Part shown: one piece after another, positions 44,801 through 56,375 of the stretch | How positions within the stretch are numbered: position 1 is the stretch's first letter | How the letters are laid out: each line of letters opens with the position of its first letter | From: Buddleja alternifolia | Taxonomy: Eukaryota; Streptophyta; Magnoliopsida; Lamiales; Scrophulariaceae | Length of the DNA stretch: 64,000 bases | Direction: 5' to 3' | NCBI GenBank assembly: GCA_019426215.1 | Contig: CM033396.1 | Span: forward strand, 21,157,101 to 21,221,100 | The notes under the pieces: model-generated | The model's input: the letters and a program-made list of their open reading frames with translations, nothing else | The model's database searches: none | Told to the model about the DNA's origin: nothing | Translations under genes and position numbers: made by a program

Positions 44801-46613
44801 TTTTAGATTTGAGAGAGATAAATCAAATAACTGCAGAAAATAAAACAGACTTAATTAGACATATGTAACTAAACTAAAACCAAGGACTTCGACTTATAAC
44901 TTGGCCCCCACTACATTTTTCGAGATTCACACTCCCACTATGAAAAACGGAAGTGATCGTTGTTTATAGCTACGTAGTGGGGATTGAGTTATTTAATTAA
45001 TGTAATGGATGACAACACTTTTAATGATATTTGGTCCATTACTTAATTAAAGTGATGTCCAACATTAATCTATCCAATAGACGGTCTAATCTTCTTTTTC
45101 CCATAACCCACAAAAACCGCAACCCATTAACAATTTATAGGCTTTGTGGGACCATCTAAGTTTATTCTCACTAACTCCCCATAATCTAACATTTGAATTT
45201 CACCTTGCAACTCTTGAACAATATTTGGGGTGAAATATGTCTCGATTAAGGCATCAAATGCACTTAATAAAATTTTAGAATTAAATCTTGATATATGACC
45301 CCCACTTACTGGGAAGATGCCACACACTAGGTTTAAAACTAAATTCTATTAAGTTTAGTGGAGGGAAAGGATGCCTAGCACCCCTTACTAACTTAGTATA
45401 ATTTTTAATTGGGAGAATTCATATTCTAAACATTTATCTAAGTCTCACTTTGCACATTATCAAATTTATATAGCGCATATTGATAACATACATGCTTCAC
45501 ATAATTAATGAACATGCATCGAAAGCAATAAATCCAACACATTTATCCATGGGCTTTATCTAGAGGGCCCAAGCTAATGAGCCATCATAAAAATGAAAAA
45601 TAAGCCTAGCTATTCTTCCTGGGCTCCAAGATCCTTCTTCTTTTGGATTGATCTCCTCTTAAGAAGGGCCTATTCTATTTCTATCTATTACATGAGATTA
45701 AATTAACAGCCTATACCTAATTCTAGAAATAAAATAAATGGGCTCAAATCCAGCCCTTACAAACCATTAAAAAGAAATACAATCAAAAGAAAACAACCGA
45801 AGCCCATGAATAAATGTCACTATCATATAATACATATTCACGGTATTTAAAGCAACTATGTTGGTGATTAAGTTAATAAATAATTAGTCCAACTAATTAA
45901 TTTTCTCAATAAAATTCCAAACTTTATTGGTACATATGACAATAAACCATCTAGTGAGAATTTATTATTTAAATAAATTAATTAATTAAAAAAATCCTCC
46001 AAGAATGATTAACTAATTATTTCACTTAAATAATAAATATTCAATAAAAACAATTTGGGCTCGATTTCATCAAATATAAATTACCAACCATTGGCATATT
46101 TAATATTCAATTAATTAAGCGCAAAACTAATTTATTGAAGGTCCATAATTTTAATTAAAACAATTAGGGCTTATTTAATTAAATCCGGGTCATCATCCTT
46201 TTGACCCACCCGAAAAATTAAAATAGCCCAAAACCCATTTATTTAAAATTGGACCAGATAAATTTCGACCCGAGCCCATTGATCCTGACGCCGTGCACTG
46301 TGTGGACTGGCCATGCGCCCGACGCACGGCGTGTGGCCTGGCCGTGTGCTTTTTAGCACCCGGCGCCGCTGTGCACGCAGCGCGCAGCCTGCGCAAGCAG
46401 AGCGTGTCTCGCTCCTCTCAGGGTTTTTCACCCCCGATTCTCACATAACTTTGATTTTTCAATTCACATATCATCAGACTACACAATATACATGAATTAA
46501 ACGCAGAAAAATCATGGTTTTCATTTCATAAAAACATATTCTAATAACATGCTTCAAAAACGTGAAAATCACATAAATCACGTATTCAATTAAATACGGA
46601 AATCAGAGATTGA
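44801..46613 (-). other. Copia B2 leader with triple hairpin
   Basis: Hairpins: GTAATGGA 45002-45009 with TCCATTAC 45035-45042; CCCACAAA 45107-45114 with TTTGTGGG 45143-45150; ATTTCACC 45197-45204 with GGTGAAAT 45229-45236. Stems are perfect, while loops have picked up several substitutions compared with B1. A GC-rich block lies at about 46270-46420. No coding region. Confidence 0.72.
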
Positions 46614-46625
46614 CTCTAATACCAC
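46614..46625 (-). promoter_or_regulatory. Primer-binding site of copia B2
   Basis: CTAATACCAC-type sequence (one change in the CTCTGATACCAC motif) abutting the LTR start at 46626. Confidence 0.8.
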
Positions 46626-48215
46626 TGTTGGGTTTTAATGCATAAAAATGCAGCGGAAGATAAAATTGAAAAGCCCGAGTGGTTCATCTCGATTTCACAT
46701 ATTCAAATTGTGTTTCGAATTCATGTACCTTTTTTCGCGTATGTTGAATTTTGAACTAGCTTTCTTGATCCTTTCTTGAACAGTAAAATTGTCACTGTCT
46801 CTAAATTGCCACTCCGGAAATCAAAGCGAAAAATCCTCTTGTTTTCTTTCCTTGAAATCGGTTAGGGGAGAGAGAGAGAGAGAGAGTTGGAAGACTTCTT
46901 GACTTGGAGAGAAAGTTAATGTAGGAGACTTGTTATTATTTCCACTAAATAGTATATTTATACTACACTAGGAAATAATAACCCTAGGCTTCTTTAACTT
47001 AGGCTTTAGAAAGCCTTCGGACTTTAGTCCATGTTTGTTTGTTTAATTAATTAAATAATTAATATTATTTATCCAATAAATAAATAAATAAATTAAATAA
47101 CTAATTAATTCTAGGTTAATTCTATATTTAATTTTCTCTAACAAATTAATTAAATCATTAACTTCATTAATAAAATCATCTAATGATTAATTAATTAATT
47201 AATTTCGATATCCAATATTGAGAAATTCTCTCAAGTCTATTCCATGATTTTTTCCTTTGCAATTTCTTTAAGCGCGACTCTTTAGGTTCGTCTCAAAAGG
47301 CAAATGAGAGGAAACCAAGAGGATGTGAGTAACACCTACCCAGATCCGTGGGCATCGTACCCCAATTGAGAACGAATGATTAGGATCATTCCAAGCCTTT
47401 TACGCTGTGACTACCGTACGAGTATAAACCTTTTATTCATACATCCCAGTTAAGAGTCATGGTTCAGTCAAATTCACGGGACTTGACCATATGCTTAGCT
47501 CATAATGAATCGAGGTCTATGAGTAGACCTTCATGTCTAACATGAGTATCTCTTTATGCTTTGGCCAAAGTCTTTTAACCTCACTCATTCATGATTGCAT
47601 AGGATATTTTGCTCATCCACTTATGAGAATAAATCCCATTTTGCTAATCAGTTAAGAATGCTACTTGCCCATCAAGTCGCACTTCGAGGTCGATCCCACC
47701 AAAGGGTGAATTGGATCTAACTACTCTAATGACAGACTTGATGTCACAAGAACATCTTCAACTTGATTCCTCAGGTCTAATGTTCACGCGTACCTATCAC
47801 AACTTATCAGTTTCATCATTGACTGTCAGTGAGTGAAAACTCATGTGATGAAACCGATGCGAGTCGCGTTCGAACATATCTGTCTAACTGAGATGTTTAT
47901 GACATAAGTTTCCACTACCATTCCCATAGTGATTGACTGGCACTTTCTCTGTCAAAACTTACATCATACAAGTCTTTATCCAGTGTTGATGTCCAGTCAA
48001 TACTCTCTTCAACTTGCGAACAACTTTTAGATAACCCATAGAAGTAGAATGTTTGCCTTATTATCAAGGACTTTACATTGTTTATTAAAACCTTACAAAT
48101 GCGTATAAGAAAACAACAAAACAATGCCTTATATTCTAAAAGATATTGTTTACTTACAAGTCAATGCCCTATAAATCTATCCCCTTCATGGCATTTGAGT
48201 GCGTGTACTCTAACA
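46626..48215 (-). repeat. Copia B2 5' LTR
   Basis: 1590 bp, TG..CA ends, TATA at 46953-46962 within a slightly damaged palindrome, GA repeat near 46870. Confidence 0.88.
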
Positions 48216-48840
48216 GTGGATACAGTGTTCCAGTGGCTGGGCCATTGGGTGTGTCCAAATTGGTTGAGATTCAGAGGTTCAAGGGCAGGAGCCCAATGAA
48301 GTCAGACATATGCCTTCATTGCAAAGAGGCTAATCACTGGAAGCATGACTACCACAAGCTAAAGGTTGAGGCTGCTGCAGGTATAGAACTTAATATTTTA
48401 AAAAACTGTTCTATTACAATATTTTTCGTTTCTTGGATTCTAGATTCTGGAGCTAGTGTTCACATTTGTGTTTTGAACGGGGACTTGGAAAGAAGTAGAA
48501 ATATCAAGTGTGAGAAGTGCTGATCGAGTTTGGCAGCGGACATAGTGTAGCTGCAACTCATATAGGATCCACAAACAATTAGTCTGGACATATTGTTTAT
48601 TTGGAGGATTGCCTAGTTTTGCCCAAGCGACTGAAAAACATTTTTCAATTCCTGTTTTGGTTAAAAATGGTTATGATTTCTATTTTTCGAACAACTGTTG
48701 CGATATTTATTTTGAAAATAAATGCGTTATCTCTGCATCTTTAATGAACGATTTGTATTACATTAATGCACAAAATCAATGCACTGTAAAAACTATAACC
48801 AAGAAACGTGGTATGTCGAATATAAACCCTTTACTTATCT
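48216..48840 (+). pseudogene. Copia A2 gag end, protease, pre-integrase start
   Basis: Frame 48146-48523 reads KGRSPMKSDICLHCKEANHW, then KHDYHKL: an intact C-x2-C-x4-H-x4-(Y for C) knuckle with Tyr in the last position. It continues to protease WILDSGASVHICVLNGDLER. Pre-integrase follows (KNGYDFYFSNNCCDIYFENK) and is cut by the solo LTR at 48841. Confidence 0.83.
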
Positions 48841-51800
48841 TGTCACGCCCCCCCAATTCAGTCCGTAAAGGGCCAAAATCTGAAAGCGTGAGCTTATCGA
48901 AACAACAGTTCAATTTAAAATCTCCAAACAACTCAACTTCTAGTAGGTTCCCAACTCTAACACCGTTAACCAGATAAGGTGGACTAACTATCCATGTCTT
49001 AATCTGCATCTGCCACATCTAGGATTGTCCATATGTACACTCATGATCCTCCGAGCCAGCCCCACCGCTCAAGTTACCTCTAACTGGAAGGAAGTAGTAA
49101 AATATGTAAGCAGGCTTAGTGAGCGCCAGTGTACGTGTGAAAGGTACTTAAAATAGTTTTTAGACCCAAAAATGATAAAGTAATGAGGTGAAGTCAATAA
49201 TAGTTTCTATTTTTCAAAGGTTCATTGAAAATGCGAGTAAGAATGGCATTTGCGTTAAAGCAATAGCTGGTATGACACCAAGCTCTTAGTATATGCACGA
49301 TAAAGTTTTGATCAAGATCATTTAAAATATGTGTGAAAAATGATTTTACATTTAAAGTGGAAATGAGTGACATGATACTCAAGTTTCAAAACATGTATTT
49401 CAATAGCAAGCATTTTAATTCAAGTAACATGTACAAGGCACGCTTAAGGAGGAGGGGGCCATGTTAGCAATACCATCGCGTCCGATGACTAGCCCACGGC
49501 ACTTTGGGTCCCGCTGCTTCTTCCTTATCACCCCTGAACACGCGGCTTAAAAGCCAAGACCTTATACCTCCTCACGAAGGCTCGCGATGCCTGATTGGTC
49601 ATATCCGGAGTATGCCACACGATCTAGTACCCACTCACCCTCAGAACACTCCGTCTTTAGGTGTTGGGATTTGGCCATGGATAGCGGTAACTGTTTAAGA
49701 CCGCAAGCCCATGCTTGACCTGCCGAACCCTGCCCTATCCACACCCGACACTTGGGCCCGACAATTAGCCACGTAATATGCAACACGCATCACTTTAATA
49801 TAGTCACGATGTATGATCACGATTGATGCAATAGTAGCCTTTCAGCTCACGATAGAACATTCCTTGAATCACGTAGTTTTCAAGATATTTGGCAAAGAAT
49901 ATATTCATTGAAATCATTTTCACAAAATATGCCTTGAAATTATTCATGCAGTTAACATTTGGCACATGAACTGGTTAATGCAAATGAGTTCGTGATTTGC
50001 TTATGAAAGTGTTGAAACTCATTTTCATGTGAAGTATCGAAAGCATGATGAAAGTACATAGATATGTATATGACGTGATAAAATTTCCTTCCAGTTTGGA
50101 AAGACATATAACACTATAAGTTTGAGAGGCAACTCACCCCGTCCAATCGAATACCAAGCTCAATTCGAGAATTTGAGTGATGCTCAACCTATCTCGTAAG
50201 TGCAATTAACTATTCCAAATAACTATACTCATCAATACGATCATAATATCAACTCAATTGATAGTAACCAAATACTATACGGTTAATATCGAATTATCAA
50301 AGGTCGAGGAAAGATATATAATCCAATACTTACCTCATCCACAAAGAAACCAGAAAATTGATTTGGATCGGTCGAAATTTACACGAGATAACTCAACCAT
50401 GCGCTTCCGCCTACCATCGTGCATCCTCACCGTTTCTATTTTTTTGTTCTTACATTTAGCATAATAACCCAACACAAAATTTTTAACTACGGATTCACCA
50501 TGACCACAGCTTTCTCATCCTATAAATTTTATCCCAAAACCCACTCGATCAATGGGTAAATCGGGCCATCGAAGTTGACCTCCCAAATCTGCCAAATTCT
50601 CGCACATCTTGCCATCTTGTAACCAAATCCCGTTTCTGGACCCATTTCACCATTGATTTTGTCAAATCTTATACCTATAATTATCTACATTCACAGGGCT
50701 TTCCAATGGTAGTCTTGCATGTGCAATCGGACATGGGGACGGTCCATTTCAGGTCAAAATAAAGTGGATGATCATTTCTGAAAATTGAAACAGGGCACTG
50801 GCAGTTATCTTTACGTGATGTTTCTTGCTTGTCCACGAATTGGATTTCCACAAAACTCAGCATTATAGGTATTTAGACTCAATAAGCTTTTTGTTGGTGG
50901 TTTCGGATGAGTGATCGGATCATTGGAAGAGTAGTTTCAGGCAAAATGAAAATGTAAACAGTTTCTGGAATTCAAAACAGCACACTGACAAGAACTCTTT
51001 GGTGGCCATTTTTGAACTATTCTCGAATTCTTTTTCAGAAAGCTTTACCATATAACATATCTACACTGGACAAGGATTCTAAAGGTGGTTTTGCATGTAC
51101 AATCAGAGCAAAGAAAAAGGGGTTTTAGGGCAATTGAATATGAAACACTGATTCTGGAATTGAAAAGAGATTAGTATCAATGATGGTTTAAATCCAGATT
51201 CTATAATGTTTGCATAACGATTTCCAAAAGAAATTACCTGTCATGATATCTACACTCATGGAGGTTTCCAAATATGGTTTTGCATGTATGATCAAACCAC
51301 GGAAAGTAGTATTTCTGGGAACAAGAAGATGAAGCAATGTTTCTGCAATTGAAAATTGTGCACTGTGGTGGTGCTTTGGTGACTGATTTTGGAGTTTTAA
51401 GGAATTAATTAGACAATTTGGACTTAATATAACTGTTCCTCGTCCTCTTAGGATTACTTTGAGCTAAAGAACTCCAATTTTGGCCAACATTTCACTATCT
51501 AAATCGAGGCTGCAATGGAACTGCCACGAAAATTCTGAAGGGGGAAAAATGAGTAGCCAAGTACACTTTTTCCCTTAAATATGCAAGTGTACTCCACTTG
51601 TACCAACACTATGAAGTACAAAGTCTTAGTTCTCAACTAGTTGGCTGAGGTTGGAGACAACAAAGCAAATATTTGCTATTTTCCCATTGATCCCTTGAAG
51701 TTTGCTTAACCTCACTTGAGTTCTACTATAAACTAATGTACACATAATTGACCCACTTTTCTCATTGTACCAAGTGTGTTGGTGTTAGTAAGATCTATAT

Positions 51801-51985
51801 AGACATATACAAGTCCAATAAACTCCGGGACCTGAGAATTCCTGATGAGTCCATTAGATTTCGGTTATGGCACATAAGAATAAAAGAAACTAGAACACCT
51901 GGCCAAAAGTGTGCTCTATAGTTATACTATTGATAAATAAATAATATTTGTGCCAAATTCGTAAAAGAAAAACTGGGGTGTCACA
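48841..51985 (-). mobile_element. Solo LTR, Ty3/gypsy-type (Tekay/Del-like), 3.15 kb
   Basis: TGTCACGCCCCCCC to GGGGTGTCACA, with an exact 5-bp duplication TATCT at 48836-48840 and 51986-51990. The copy-1 sequence at 17155-17175 reads straight through (empty site). It shares blocks with 2960-5916. No internal region. Minus orientation by the same argument as for the other solo LTR. Confidence 0.85.
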
Positions 51986-52590
51986 TATCTGGCACCTAAG
52001 CCTTGGGCATGCCGGTGAGGACAAGATTCGCGAGCTCGATCACCCTTCACAGGGCAATTCGAGAGGGCTGGTGAAGTTCTTAGTTTAATACATCACATTC
52101 ACCGATGACCATTCTAGGTATGGTCACTAGTGTATTTAAAGGAGTACACGTTTGAATCCATTGAATGGTTCAAGGAATTCAAGACCTTGGTTGAAAACCA
52201 AACCGGCAAACATATCAAGACATTGATCGGATCGAGGTGCACATACATGAGTGCCGAGTATGGAGAGTTCCTAATTGAACACGGCATAGTTTTACAGTTG
52301 AGTCCTCCAGCGACTCCACAGCTCAATGTCCCAGCTGAATGACGGAACAAAGCTCTATTAAACATGGTTCGTTCCATGCTTAGTTACACGGATTTACCCA
52401 TATCACTGTGGGGCCATGCATTGCTTACAGTAGCTCACATCTTGAACATAGTCTCTCTAAGTCTGTTCCAAAGACCCCTTATGCGATATGGAGTGGAAAG
52501 AAACCTAGTCTTAAACACATAAAGGATATGGGATTGTCCAGCCCATGTGCAAAAAGACAAAGGTAGAGAAACTCAAGACTAGGTCTGTAC
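51986..52590 (+). pseudogene. Copia A2 integrase
   Basis: Resumes WHLSLGHAGEDKIRELDHP-like sequence, then frame 52130-52342: ESIEWFKEFKTLVENQTGKH, SAEYGEFLIEHGIVLQLSPP. It continues to the 'SVPKTPYAIWSGKKPSL' equivalent at about 52450-52520 with frameshifts. Homology to copy 1 ends at AGACTAGGTCT (52576-52586), 15 bp before the CACTA end. Confidence 0.8.
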
Positions 52591-52621
52591 AAAAAGAGGG
52601 CCACTACCACAAAAAAGTCCT

Positions 52622-52995
52622 ATTACAGCGCACCTATGACAGCGGTTTTGAAAACTGCTGTAAAAAGTGGCATTCGGTTCGGACCTATGACAGCGGTTCG
52701 AGCCAAAACGCTGGCATAGGTTTCAGAAAAAAAAAAAAAAAAAAATATTTTGAATGTGGCAGCGGTTCGGCCAGAACCGCTGCCAAAAAGCACACGTATG
52801 GCAGCGGTTCGGCCGAACCGCTGCCACAAAGCGCACGTATGGCAGCGGTTCAGCCGAACCGCTGCCAGAAGTGTACTTTGTGGCAGCGGTTCTAGCCGAA
52901 CCGCTGCCAGAAGTGTACTTTGTGGCAGCGGTTCTAGCCGAACCGCTGCCACAAACAGACATGTGCCAGCGGTTCGACCGAACCGCTGGCACAAG
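52622..52995 (+). repeat. CACTA subterminal palindromic repeats
   Basis: Eight palindromes based on GGCAGCGGTTC and GAACCGCTGCC, spaced about 30-45 bp, the first two degenerate (52630, 52685) and the next five regular. The last one (52975) switches to CCAGCGG/CCGCTGG. In En/Spm such repeats bind the TNPA-like protein. Confidence 0.88.
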
Positions 52996-53019
52996 GGCCG
53001 GGTTATCTACAACCCGGCC

Positions 53020-53500
53020 CCCCTCACTCTCACTCTCACTCTCACTACATCTCACCTACTCACTCTCTCTCTCTCTCAACTCTCTCACCACCACCACCAC
53101 CACCACCACCACCACCACCACCACCACCATCACCACCACCACCACCACCACCTCCACCATCGCGAGACCACCGTCCGCCGCCCCCCTAGATCTCTTTTTC
53201 TCTCTCTAGATATCTAGCCCTCTCTCTCGGTTTTTCTCTCTCTCTCTCTCTCTCAACTCTCTCACCACCACCACCACCACCACCACCATCACCACCATCA
53301 CCACCATCCGCCGCCCCCCTCCCGTTTTCTCTCTCTCTCTCGGTTTTTCTCTCTCTCTCTCGGTTTTGCTCTCTCTCTCTCGGTTTTTCTCTCTCTCTCT
53401 CTCTACCACCGCCGCCGCCGCAGCCGACCTCCGCCGCCGCCGCCGCCGACCTCCGCCGCCGCTGCCCCTGCCGCCCACCTCCGCTTCCGCCGCCGTGGTC
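53020..53500 (+). repeat. Simple-repeat block (CTCT, CAC, GCC)
   Basis: CACTCT runs, a CAC run of about 70 bp (53080-53150), a second CAC run (53262-53310), CTCTCTCGGTTTTT units repeated four or five times (53320-53400), and GCC-rich sequence to 53495. Long open frames with poly-His, poly-Thr or Arg-Glu repeats here are artefacts. Probably transcribed 5' part of the CACTA. Confidence 0.85.
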
Positions 53501-53536
53501 CATTTAGTTTTGGTATTTTCTTTTAGATAAATATAA

Positions 53537-53567
<31 letters not shown>

Positions 53568-53582
53568 TAGAGTATGTATAGA

Positions 53583-53745
53583 TGTATGTATATGTGGGTG
53601 TATGCATATATGAGTGTATGTGTATATATTTGTGTATGTGTGCTTGTATTTGTGTATATGTGGGTGTATGCATATATGAGTGTATGTATATATATTTGTG
53701 TATGTGTGCGTGTATTTGTGTATGTGTGGGTGTATAAAAAATTTA
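53583..53745 (+). repeat. ~70-bp tandem repeat, about 2.3 units
   Basis: Units start GTATATGTGGGTGTATGCAT and end TGTGCTTGTATTTGT; the second unit has G for T near its end. Preceded by a TA run at 53535-53555. Confidence 0.8.
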
Positions 53746-54197
53746 AGGGAACTAGGAATTTGACTGAATTTAGTATTAATTTTAGTTAGTCGGGTGTTAA
53801 TTCCGTTTGATTTGAGATTAAATTGTGGTTATTTGGTGGTTTAGGGTACATTGATCCAACTGGTGATCTATATTTATACTTAGTTGCTGAAAATATAATG
53901 TTTTATCTATAGTTTTATGTGATTTATGTGATCCGACTGGTGATCAATATTTGTAGTTGCTGAAAATATAATTAATTAAGATTGAAATTGGATTTTAGCG
54001 GATCGTCAGATTCGAATTTTGTTGGATTCAACCTACCCGGGTGAAGATTAAGTCGAGAACTTGGTAGTAATTTTTGCGTTGTTACTCTGCTGAATTTTTT
54101 CTAGAATAATGGGAAATAAATTAAAATACAAATTATTTAATTAATTTAACTATCAACTGATGATAAAATTGTTTAATTTGATTAATTCAGAATCAAA

Positions 54198-56210
54198 ATG
54201 GATCGAAGTTGGATTTTAGCAGATCGTATGTCGGAACAGTATGAGAAAGGTGTGAAAGAGTTCATAAAGTTTGCGGTTGACCATGCACCAGATCGAACTA
54301 GGATCACTTGCCCGTGTTTACGTTGTTGTTTTGGAAAGAGAATTAGTCCACGTGAGTTGGAAGATCATTTGGTGTGTAATGGAATTGATAAAAGCTACAA
54401 ACGTTGGACAAGACACGGTGAAAGCAGTGTCCCGTTGGATGATTTGGGTGGTACATCATATCCATCACACGATTTCAACATGAATGATTATGAGCCTGAT
54501 CGTTTGGAGGAGATGACAAATGTGATTGAGGAGGATTTGCGAAATTGTCCTAAAATGTTTGACAATTTGACAAGTGATTCAAAGACACCACTGTATAGTG
54601 GTAGTAAATTCACTAGATTGAAAACAGTTCTTAACCTATACAAGTTAAAAGCCAACAATGGGTGGAGTGATAAGAGTTTCACAGACTTGCTTGGTTTATT
54701 AAAAAGCATGCTACCTGAGGATAATGTGTTAACTAATCGTACTTATGAGGCTAAACGGATGTTAACCTCAATTGGCATGGGATATGAGAGGATACATGCG
54801 TGTCTCAATGATTGCGTATTATTTAGAATTGACTATGCATCATTGAAGGCCTGTCCAAAATGTGGCGCCTCACGGTACAAGAAGAATGGATCTACGCCTG
54901 TCAAAACCATGTGGTATTTGCCTATAATACCACGATTTAAACGCATGTACAGTAGTAAAGAGTTAGCCAAGGACTTGACATGGCATGCTGATAGAAGGTT
55001 TGAAGAAAGGATTGAAGATGACAAGATTCGACATCCCTCAGATTCTCCTCAATGGAAAAAGATTGATGATGATTTCCCTGAATTTGGTGAAGAATCAAGA
55101 AACCTGCGCCTTGTATTGGCTACAGATGGCATGAACCCTCATGGCTTGCAAAGCAGCTCACATAGTACATGGCCGGTGATTTTGATGATCTACAACCTTC
55201 CCCCATCGCGATGCATGAAGCGAGAGCATATAATGATGCCTATACTCATTTCTGGGCCGAAACAACCTGGAAATGATATAGATGTCTACTTGACCCCTTT
55301 AATTGAGGATTTGAAGGTGTTGTGGGACACCGGTGTTCAAGTATATGACGGGTTGAGAGAAGAAAATTTTAATCTCAGAGTCATGTTATTTGGAACAATC
55401 AATGATTTTCCGGCAAGAGCAAACCTCGAGGGATATGGTGTACATGGCCAATGTGGATGCCCCATATGTGTGAAGAGTACAGATCAATATCGATTGACAC
55501 ACTCCCAGAAATATGCATTCCAAGGGCATCGGAGATGGCTAAATCGGAACCATCGATATCGTCGGTGGAAGAAAGCTTTCAATGGGAATATAGAAGAAGG
55601 TCGAGCTAATAGAGATGATTGGGTGAGTTGGAAGCCAAATACTTCAGGTAAGTTTACTACAATATCAGCCTATAAGATTTTTCAAAGAAATGCTCCAAAT
55701 GTAGAATGGTCTTCCCTACTCATGGGGCCGGGGAAGATTCCTAGACATTTGTTCATTTTATGGCTTGCAATTCGAGAGAGACATCCAATGAGGGACAAAC
55801 AATGGATAGGGCATGGAGAGGACAAATGCGTGTTATGTGATGAGGATGAGGTGGAGAATCACAACCATATGTTCTTTATGTGTGATTTCTCTCGGAAATG
55901 TATGACTATTTTTTGTAGCGAGGTGAAATTTTGTTGGCCATATACGGATTGGAAAAGAGGAATACGATGGCCAGCCCGAAAATGGAGGGGAAAACACTTG
56001 ATCAATTGTTCATACTGGATTCTTTTAGGTACATTGACATACATGAGTTGGAGGGAGCGGAATTCAAGAATTTTTGAGCAAAAAAAACAAACACCGGAGG
56101 CAGTTGCTAGACGTGTCCTCAATCTTGTAAAAGATAAACTCATCTCAATGAATCTTGAAGACTCCTTACAAAGTAGGGTTGTTAAGCGTCTTTGGCAAAT
56201 AGCATGGTAG
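54198..56210 (+). CDS. TNP2-type CACTA transposase fused in frame to LINE zf-RVT (670 codons)
   Basis: One uninterrupted frame. Residues 1-80: transposase-associated domain (MDRSWILADRMSEQYEKGVK; Cys-rich CPCLRCCFGK). Residues about 140-470: TNP2 core with CPKCGASRYK, the first catalytic Asp in LATDGMNPHG (D310) and the second in GTINDFPAR (D403), and CPICVKSTDQ. It stops at NHRYRRWKKAFNGNIEEGRA, before the third acidic residue expected in TNP2. From about 471 the sequence changes to LINE: WVSWKPNTSGKFTTISAYKI, finger CVLCDEDEVENHNHMFFMC (C544, C547, H557, C562), ending VKRLWQIAW. Start chosen as the TNP2 N-terminus. As a transposase it is truncated and probably inactive; whether the chimera is expressed is unknown. 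Confidence 0.85.
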   Translation: MDRSWILADRMSEQYEKGVKEFIKFAVDHAPDRTRITCPCLRCCFGKRISPRELEDHLVCNGIDKSYKRWTRHGESSVPLDDLGGTSYPSHDFNMNDYEPDRLEEMTNVIEEDLRNCPKMFDNLTSDSKTPLYSGSKFTRLKTVLNLYKLKANNGWSDKSFTDLLGLLKSMLPEDNVLTNRTYEAKRMLTSIGMGYERIHACLNDCVLFRIDYASLKACPKCGASRYKKNGSTPVKTMWYLPIIPRFKRMYSSKELAKDLTWHADRRFEERIEDDKIRHPSDSPQWKKIDDDFPEFGEESRNLRLVLATDGMNPHGLQSSSHSTWPVILMIYNLPPSRCMKREHIMMPILISGPKQPGNDIDVYLTPLIEDLKVLWDTGVQVYDGLREENFNLRVMLFGTINDFPARANLEGYGVHGQCGCPICVKSTDQYRLTHSQKYAFQGHRRWLNRNHRYRRWKKAFNGNIEEGRANRDDWVSWKPNTSGKFTTISAYKIFQRNAPNVEWSSLLMGPGKIPRHLFILWLAIRERHPMRDKQWIGHGEDKCVLCDEDEVENHNHMFFMCDFSRKCMTIFCSEVKFCWPYTDWKRGIRWPARKWRGKHLINCSYWILLGTLTYMSWRERNSRIFEQKKQTPEAVARRVLNLVKDKLISMNLEDSLQSRVVKRLWQIAW

Positions 56211-56375
56211 AATTTTATTCAAATACATTTGAAATGTATAGTAAATGTCTTTTTTCGGTATGATGAGTAGCTAGCATGTTAGCTACTTTGGTGCGGTAGG
56301 GGCCATTTCCCTTATTCGCTTTCTTTGTATAATTTCTTTACTTTCATATATGAAATTGAACCTTCAACCAAAAAA
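55606..56375 (+). mobile_element. 5'-truncated zf-RVT LINE, third copy
   Basis: LINE ORF2 C-terminus and 3' UTR ending ACCAAAAAATAAA, with the conserved hairpin at 56266-56287. The 55910-56375 part is nearly identical to 63450-63904, so both belong to one younger subfamily distinct from 7845 and 40274. The flank after the tail is inverted copia leader, not CACTA, so no target duplication can be matched. Confidence 0.85.

Larger units (their letters stand above)
41592..48215 (-). mobile_element. Copia B2: deleted sister of copia B1
   Basis: Same target site as B1: GTGCA at 41587-41591 and GTGGA (one change) at 48216-48220. Sense minus. The 5' LTR (46626-48215), primer site, leader, gag, protease and most of integrase remain. 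From within the integrase C-terminal region to within the 3' LTR everything is deleted, including RT, RNase H and polypurine tract. The joint lies at about 42800 in CATCATTTGAATCG. Confidence 0.9.
52602..55605 (+). mobile_element. CACTA (En/Spm) transposon, 5' part
   Basis: Begins CACTACCACAAAAAAG, the CACTA terminal motif, followed by subterminal palindromic repeats, a long simple-repeat region and a TNP2 transposase gene. The matching 3' end ending in TAGTG is absent: coding sequence runs into a LINE at about 55605, which in turn abuts copia leader sequence. So the right half of the CACTA has been lost. The 3-bp target duplication cannot be tested; the left flank is GGC. Confidence 0.85.

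Noticed and set aside
52757..52995. Regular palindromic repeats resembling a CRISPR array
   Set aside because: Spacers are short and partly repeated, palindromes are those of CACTA subterminal regions, directly next to a CACTACC end, and the genome is a plant.
52545..53673. Several overlapping open frames of 100-155 codons on both strands with poly-His, poly-Thr or Arg-Glu repeats
   Set aside because: They lie in CACTA subterminal palindromes and in CTCT/CAC/GCC simple repeats; stop-free frames arise from composition. No domain.
54488..55024. Antisense frames within the CACTA transposase
   Set aside because: Shadow frames of the 670-codon ORF without any similarity.
54198..56210. 670-codon frame considered as a domesticated host gene
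   Set aside because: It lies behind a CACTA end with subterminal repeats and finishes in a LINE 3' UTR. The simplest reading is transposon plus insertion; domestication has no evidence here.
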